From contig JALWTZ010000303.1 of assembly GCA_026993285.1 (NCBI GenBank), forward strand, positions 1 to 16,334: a stretch of DNA of 16,334 nt, given 5' to 3'. Each line of letters begins with the position of its first letter. The first letter of the stretch is position 1. Below the pieces are notes generated by a model, which ran no database searches, was not told the DNA's origin, and was given only the letters and a program-made list of their open reading frames with translations. Positions 13,393 through 16,334 of this stretch are shown one piece after another. The DNA comes from Lysobacterales bacterium. GTDB lineage: Bacteria; Pseudomonadota; Gammaproteobacteria; Xanthomonadales; S139-57. Both the position numbers and the translations under genes were made by a program.

Positions 13393-14386
13393 CCTGTGCA
13401 TCGGCCTGGCCGGCCCGCAACTGCTGCCGGAAGAACAGGCCTGGCTGCGGCACCCCGCCGTGGGCGCGGTGATTCTCTTCGCCCGCAACTACCAGCACCC
13501 CGAGCAACTGCAAGCACTGACCCGCGCCATCCGCCAGACCCGTGGCGAGCTGGTCATCTGCGTGGACCAGGAAGGGGGGCGGGTGCAGCGTTTTCGTGAA
13601 GGCTTTTTCTCCCTGCCGCCGCTGGCGGCATTGGGGCAGTGCTGGGAGGAAGACCGGGTGGCGGCGCGGGAACTGGCCCGGGCCCACGCCTGGGTGATGG
13701 CCAGCGAGATCGTCGCCCACGGCTGCGATTTCAGCTTCGCGCCGGTGCTGGATTTGGGCCGCAATACCGAAGTCATCGGCGACCGGGCCTTTCATCATCA
13801 GCCGGAAGTGGTAGCGCAACTGGCCGAAGCCTGGCTGGCCGGGCTGAAACTGGCCGGTGTGCAGGCAGTGGGCAAGCATTTTCCTGGCCATGGCTCGGTG
13901 GCCGGCGATTCCCACCACATGCTGCCGGAAGACCCGCGCCCGCTGGAAGCCCTGCGTGAAACCGACCTGCCGCCCTTCGCCCATGCCTTCGCCCATGGCC
14001 TGGCCGGGGTGATGATGGCCCATGTGCGCTACCCGGCGGTGGATGCGCGGCCCGCCGGCTATTCCCGCCGCTGGATACAGGCCATACTGCGCGAGGAACT
14101 GGGTTTTGCCGGCCTGGTGTTCAGCGACGACCTGGCCATGGCCGGCGCCGGTGACGCGCCACTGGCCGAGCGGGTGGCACAAAGCCTGGCCGCCGGTTGC
14201 CAGGTGCTGCTCTTGTGTTTTCCCGAGCAGGTGGCCGAGGCCATGGCACAGGTGGAAGTGGACGAACAGGCCGAGGCCGTGCCCACAGGCCGCATGCGCC
14301 GGCGCGTTTCCATTGACCCCGGTCGTTTACGCCAGTCGGCCATGTGGGCAAAATACACGGCCATGCTGAACGCATTCAGCCCCTGA
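13373..14386 (+). CDS. nagZ: Beta-N-acetylhexosaminidase NagZ
   Basis: NagZ is the cytoplasmic glycoside hydrolase family 3 enzyme that removes GlcNAc from anhydro-muropeptides in peptidoglycan recycling, producing the ligand that controls AmpC induction where AmpR exists. The 337-residue product has near-family length (E. coli 341). It shows DQEGGRVQR (65-73), the APVLDLGRN strand, GDRAF, the family signature KHFPGHG (168-174) followed by the flexible-loop catalytic D179-S-H181, and the nucleophile D252 in FSDDLAMAGA. I chose the ATG at 13373 (MKVPARSLCIGLAG); upstream codons in this frame overlap the CYTH gene and are not homologous. No strong ribosome site is seen, consistent with coupling to the overlapping upstream gene. 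Confidence 0.96.
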   Translation: MKVPARSLCIGLAGPQLLPEEQAWLRHPAVGAVILFARNYQHPEQLQALTRAIRQTRGELVICVDQEGGRVQRFREGFFSLPPLAALGQCWEEDRVAARELARAHAWVMASEIVAHGCDFSFAPVLDLGRNTEVIGDRAFHHQPEVVAQLAEAWLAGLKLAGVQAVGKHFPGHGSVAGDSHHMLPEDPRPLEALRETDLPPFAHAFAHGLAGVMMAHVRYPAVDARPAGYSRRWIQAILREELGFAGLVFSDDLAMAGAGDAPLAERVAQSLAAGCQVLLLCFPEQVAEAMAQVEVDEQAEAVPTGRMRRRVSIDPGRLRQSAMWAKYTAMLNAFSP

Positions 14387-14411
14387 ACACCGGCACAAGC
14401 GAGGAGCCAAC

Positions 14412-15521
14412 ATGCAGGAATTGCTCAGTACACTGAATGAATGGGTGGGGCAGGAAACCTGGAGCATCCAGGTGTTTCTGGTGATCTTCGCCGCGCTGCT
14501 GCTGGATTTCTTCCAGCGCAAGCTGCTCAAGCGGCTCAAGCGCCATGCCGAGCGTACCCGCAATGTCTGGGATGATGTCATGCTGGCGGCGCTGGGCCGG
14601 CCCGTTTCCCTGGCCATCTGGATCATCGGCATTACCCTGGGTGCGCAACTGCTGGGCTACCACACGAAAGAGCCGCTGTTCTCGGTGGCCGAGCCGGTAC
14701 GCGAGGTGGGTCTGATCGTGGCCCTGACCTGGCTGCTGATCCGCCTGATCAACGAGGGCGAGGCGCAGATTCTGGCGCAAAACGCCCAGCGGGAAGAACC
14801 CATCGACAAGACCACCGTGGATGCCGTGGGCAAGCTCTTGCGCATCTCCGTGTTCATCACCGGCGTGCTGGTGGTGTTGCAGAACATGGGGGTGAGCATC
14901 TCCGGCGTGCTGGCCTTCGGGGGCGTGGGCGGCCTGGCCGTGGGCCTGGCGGCCAAGGACCTGCTGGCCAACTTCTTCGGCGGCCTCACCGTCTACATGG
15001 ATCGCCCCTTTTCCGTGGGTGACTGGATTCGCTCCCCCGACAAGCAGATCGAGGGCACGGTGGAACACATCGGCTGGCGGCAGACCCGCATCCGCAAGTT
15101 CGACAAGCGGCCCATCTACGTGCCCAACGCCACCTTCACCACCATCACCGTGGAAAACCCCTCGCGCATGACCCACCGGCGCATCTACGAAACCATCGGC
15201 GTGCGTTACGACGATGTGGGCAAGCTGGCCGAGATCATCCGCGATGTGGAACACATGCTGCAAAACCACCCGGAGATCGACCAGAGCCAGACCCTGATGG
15301 TGAACTTCAACCAGTTCGCCCCCTCCAGCCTGGACTTCTTCATCTACACCTTCACCCGCACCACCAACTGGCAGAAATACCACCAGGTCAAGCAGGATGT
15401 GCTGCTGAAAATCGCCGATATCATCGCCGGCCACGGGGCGGAAATCGCCTTCCCCACCACCACGGTTCATCTGGAAGCCCCCCAGTTTGCCGGTCTTGCA
15501 GGAGAACACGATGGCTCTTGA
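14412..15521 (+). CDS. MscS-family mechanosensitive ion channel, YnaI-like
   Basis: The 369-residue inner-membrane channel should open under membrane tension on hypo-osmotic shock. Hydrophobic segments occur near residues 19-34, 62-82, 98-115 and 142-160, then a pore-lining Gly/Ala-rich helix (about 165-190: LAFGGVGGLAVGLAAKDLLANFFGGL). The cytoplasmic beta domain follows with DRPFSVGDWIRSPD, GTVEHIGWR and PIYVPNATF. The pattern, including VENPSRMTHRRIYETIGVRYDD and FNQFAPSSLDFFIY, closely follows E. coli YnaI (343 residues), a small-conductance MscS relative, rather than MscS itself. GAGGAG lies at good distance before the ATG. It starts 25 bases after nagZ and overlaps hpt by 11 bases, so it is part of the operon. 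Confidence 0.94.
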   Translation: MQELLSTLNEWVGQETWSIQVFLVIFAALLLDFFQRKLLKRLKRHAERTRNVWDDVMLAALGRPVSLAIWIIGITLGAQLLGYHTKEPLFSVAEPVREVGLIVALTWLLIRLINEGEAQILAQNAQREEPIDKTTVDAVGKLLRISVFITGVLVVLQNMGVSISGVLAFGGVGGLAVGLAAKDLLANFFGGLTVYMDRPFSVGDWIRSPDKQIEGTVEHIGWRQTRIRKFDKRPIYVPNATFTTITVENPSRMTHRRIYETIGVRYDDVGKLAEIIRDVEHMLQNHPEIDQSQTLMVNFNQFAPSSLDFFIYTFTRTTNWQKYHQVKQDVLLKIADIIAGHGAEIAFPTTTVHLEAPQFAGLAGEHDGS

Positions 15522-16056
15522 AAAACTGCTGCCACCGGGCAGCGAGCGCATCATCTCACGGGCGGAAATCGACCAGGCGCTGGCCCGGCTGGCCGCCGCG
15601 CTCAACCGTGATTTCGCCGGCCAGCCGGTGTTGTTCCTCACCGTGATGAACGGGGCGCTCATCTTCGCCGCCGACCTGGCCCAGAGGCTTAAGCTGGACA
15701 TGGTGATGGACTACATGCAGGCCAGCCGTTACGGCAACGAAACCGAAGGCGGCATCCTGGAATGGGTGGCCCGGCCACGCAAGCCCATGCAGGGCCGGCA
15801 TGTGCTCATCGTCGATGACATCTATGACGAAGGCCACACCGTGGAAGCCATCAAGAAATTCTGCAAGGCGCAGCAGGCCGCCAGCGTCAGCGTGGTGGTG
15901 ATGGCGGTGAAAGACCACCCGCGGGAAAAGGCCGACACCCGTCCCGATTATGTGGGCCTGACCGTGCCCGACCGCTTCGTCTTCGGCTACGGCATGGACT
16001 ATCAGGAAAAACTGCGGCAACTGCCGGAAATCTACGCACTGGGAGAACCCTCATGA
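15511..16056 (+). CDS. hpt: Hypoxanthine-guanine phosphoribosyltransferase
   Basis: The enzyme transfers phosphoribose from PRPP to hypoxanthine (and probably guanine), giving IMP or GMP in purine salvage. The 181-residue product has the PRPP-binding loop VLIVDDIYDEGHT (98-110), a pyrophosphate loop region TVMNGALIF (44-52), the flexible-loop SRYGNE (72-77) and the C-terminal PDRFVFGYGMDY with the metal and base contacts of HPRTs. I chose the ATG at 15511 because AGGAG lies 6 bases upstream; an upstream TTG in frame lies within the channel gene. The stop overlaps the mtnP start (ATGA). Coupling to mtnP makes metabolic sense if that enzyme releases hypoxanthine. Confidence 0.94.
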   Translation: MALEKLLPPGSERIISRAEIDQALARLAAALNRDFAGQPVLFLTVMNGALIFAADLAQRLKLDMVMDYMQASRYGNETEGGILEWVARPRKPMQGRHVLIVDDIYDEGHTVEAIKKFCKAQQAASVSVVVMAVKDHPREKADTRPDYVGLTVPDRFVFGYGMDYQEKLRQLPEIYALGEPS

Positions 16057-16334
16057 ACAAGCTGGGCATCATCGGCGGCAGCGGCCTCTACGGGCTGGAT
16101 GCCGAAGGCGAAACACGGGTGGAACGGGCCGGTTCCCCCTTCGGCGCGCCTTCCGGCCCCCTCAATCACCTGCAGGTGCATGGCCGGCAACTGGTGTTCA
16201 TCGCCCGCCACGGGGAACACCACACCCTGCCGCCCCACGCCATCAACTACCGCGCCAATGTCTGGGCGCTGAAAACCGCCGGGGTGGAGGCCATCATCGC
16301 CATCAATGCCGTGGGCAGCATCCGCCGCGACTGG
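16053..16334 (+). CDS. mtnP: MtnP-type nucleoside phosphorylase (methylthioinosine or methylthioadenosine), N-terminal part
   Basis: The first 94 codons are present and the gene runs off the window. The family cleaves 5'-methylthioadenosine or 5'-methylthioinosine with phosphate, giving methylthioribose-1-phosphate and adenine or hypoxanthine. Visible signatures are the phosphate-binding GIIGGSGLY (5-13), PFGAPSGPL, the RHGEHHTLPPHAINYRAN block and AINAVGSI. The HxxPPHxxNYRANxWALK pattern resembles the Pseudomonas PA3004 methylthioinosine phosphorylase, and coupling to a hypoxanthine phosphoribosyltransferase favours that substrate. The specificity residues lie mostly in the missing part, so MTA phosphorylase remains possible. 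GGGAG precedes the ATG by 7 bases; the start overlaps the hpt stop. Confidence 0.9.
   Translation, partial: MNKLGIIGGSGLYGLDAEGETRVERAGSPFGAPSGPLNHLQVHGRQLVFIARHGEHHTLPPHAINYRANVWALKTAGVEAIIAINAVGSIRRDW

Noticed and set aside
14376..15701. 441-codon minus-strand open frame over the channel gene
   Set aside because: Antisense shadow spanning the channel and the start of hpt; its His/Gln/Gly-rich sequence shows no motif.

Overview
The window looks like a chromosomal segment of a GC-rich, non-enteric gammaproteobacterium. This rests on gene content and order: rsmA, pdxA, surA and lptD on the minus strand in the usual gammaproteobacterial order, rlmD read away from a BarA-like phosphorelay gene, and a nagZ / hpt / mtnP neighbourhood. 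No ribosomal RNA is present, so I cannot place the genus. All the housekeeping genes look intact; no tRNA, IS element, CRISPR array or phage structural/packaging module was seen.

Layout. Positions 1-2326 (minus) carry the start of rsmA, then pdxA and surA, tightly packed. Positions 2509-4973 (plus) hold a two-gene cassette: a 728-residue exported fibre-like protein (10-residue tail-fibre-like repeats, YadA-head-like 15-residue repeats, a C-terminal S74 self-cleaving chaperone domain and a Gln-rich coiled coil), overlapping a 93-residue exported Gly-rich protein. This cassette sits between surA and lptD (5040-7187, minus), which are normally adjacent. Divergent from lptD are a class I methyltransferase and a small lipoprotein (7280-8274). 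They converge on a minus-strand REC-Hpt protein (8283-9065) that resembles the last two modules of BarA. Positions 9224-10882 (plus) encode a second exported fibre-like protein with the same N-terminal domain as the first but a different C-terminal domain. A hicB-hicA toxin-antitoxin pair follows on the minus strand (10954-11408). From 11579 to the end is a compact plus-strand operon: rlmD, a CYTH triphosphatase, nagZ, a YnaI-type mechanosensitive channel, a hypoxanthine phosphoribosyltransferase and the start of an mtnP-type nucleoside phosphorylase.

How it fits together. The core genes serve outer-membrane biogenesis (LptD, SurA), pyridoxal phosphate synthesis (PdxA), rRNA modification (RsmA, RlmD), cell-wall recycling (NagZ), osmotic protection (MscS family) and purine/methylthio-nucleoside salvage (Hpt with MtnP). 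Accessory genes occupy two conserved junctions: lptD|surA and the barA-like|rlmD junction. Each holds a secreted protein beginning with the same FTYQGTL-type domain, and the second also holds hicBA. The most interesting signal is this paired family of modular exported fibres placed in otherwise conserved housekeeping loci, with the small coupled GGFW/DSFE protein as a possible partner. The gene-free gaps are all below 200 bases; they hold candidate promoters and inverted repeats, listed individually.
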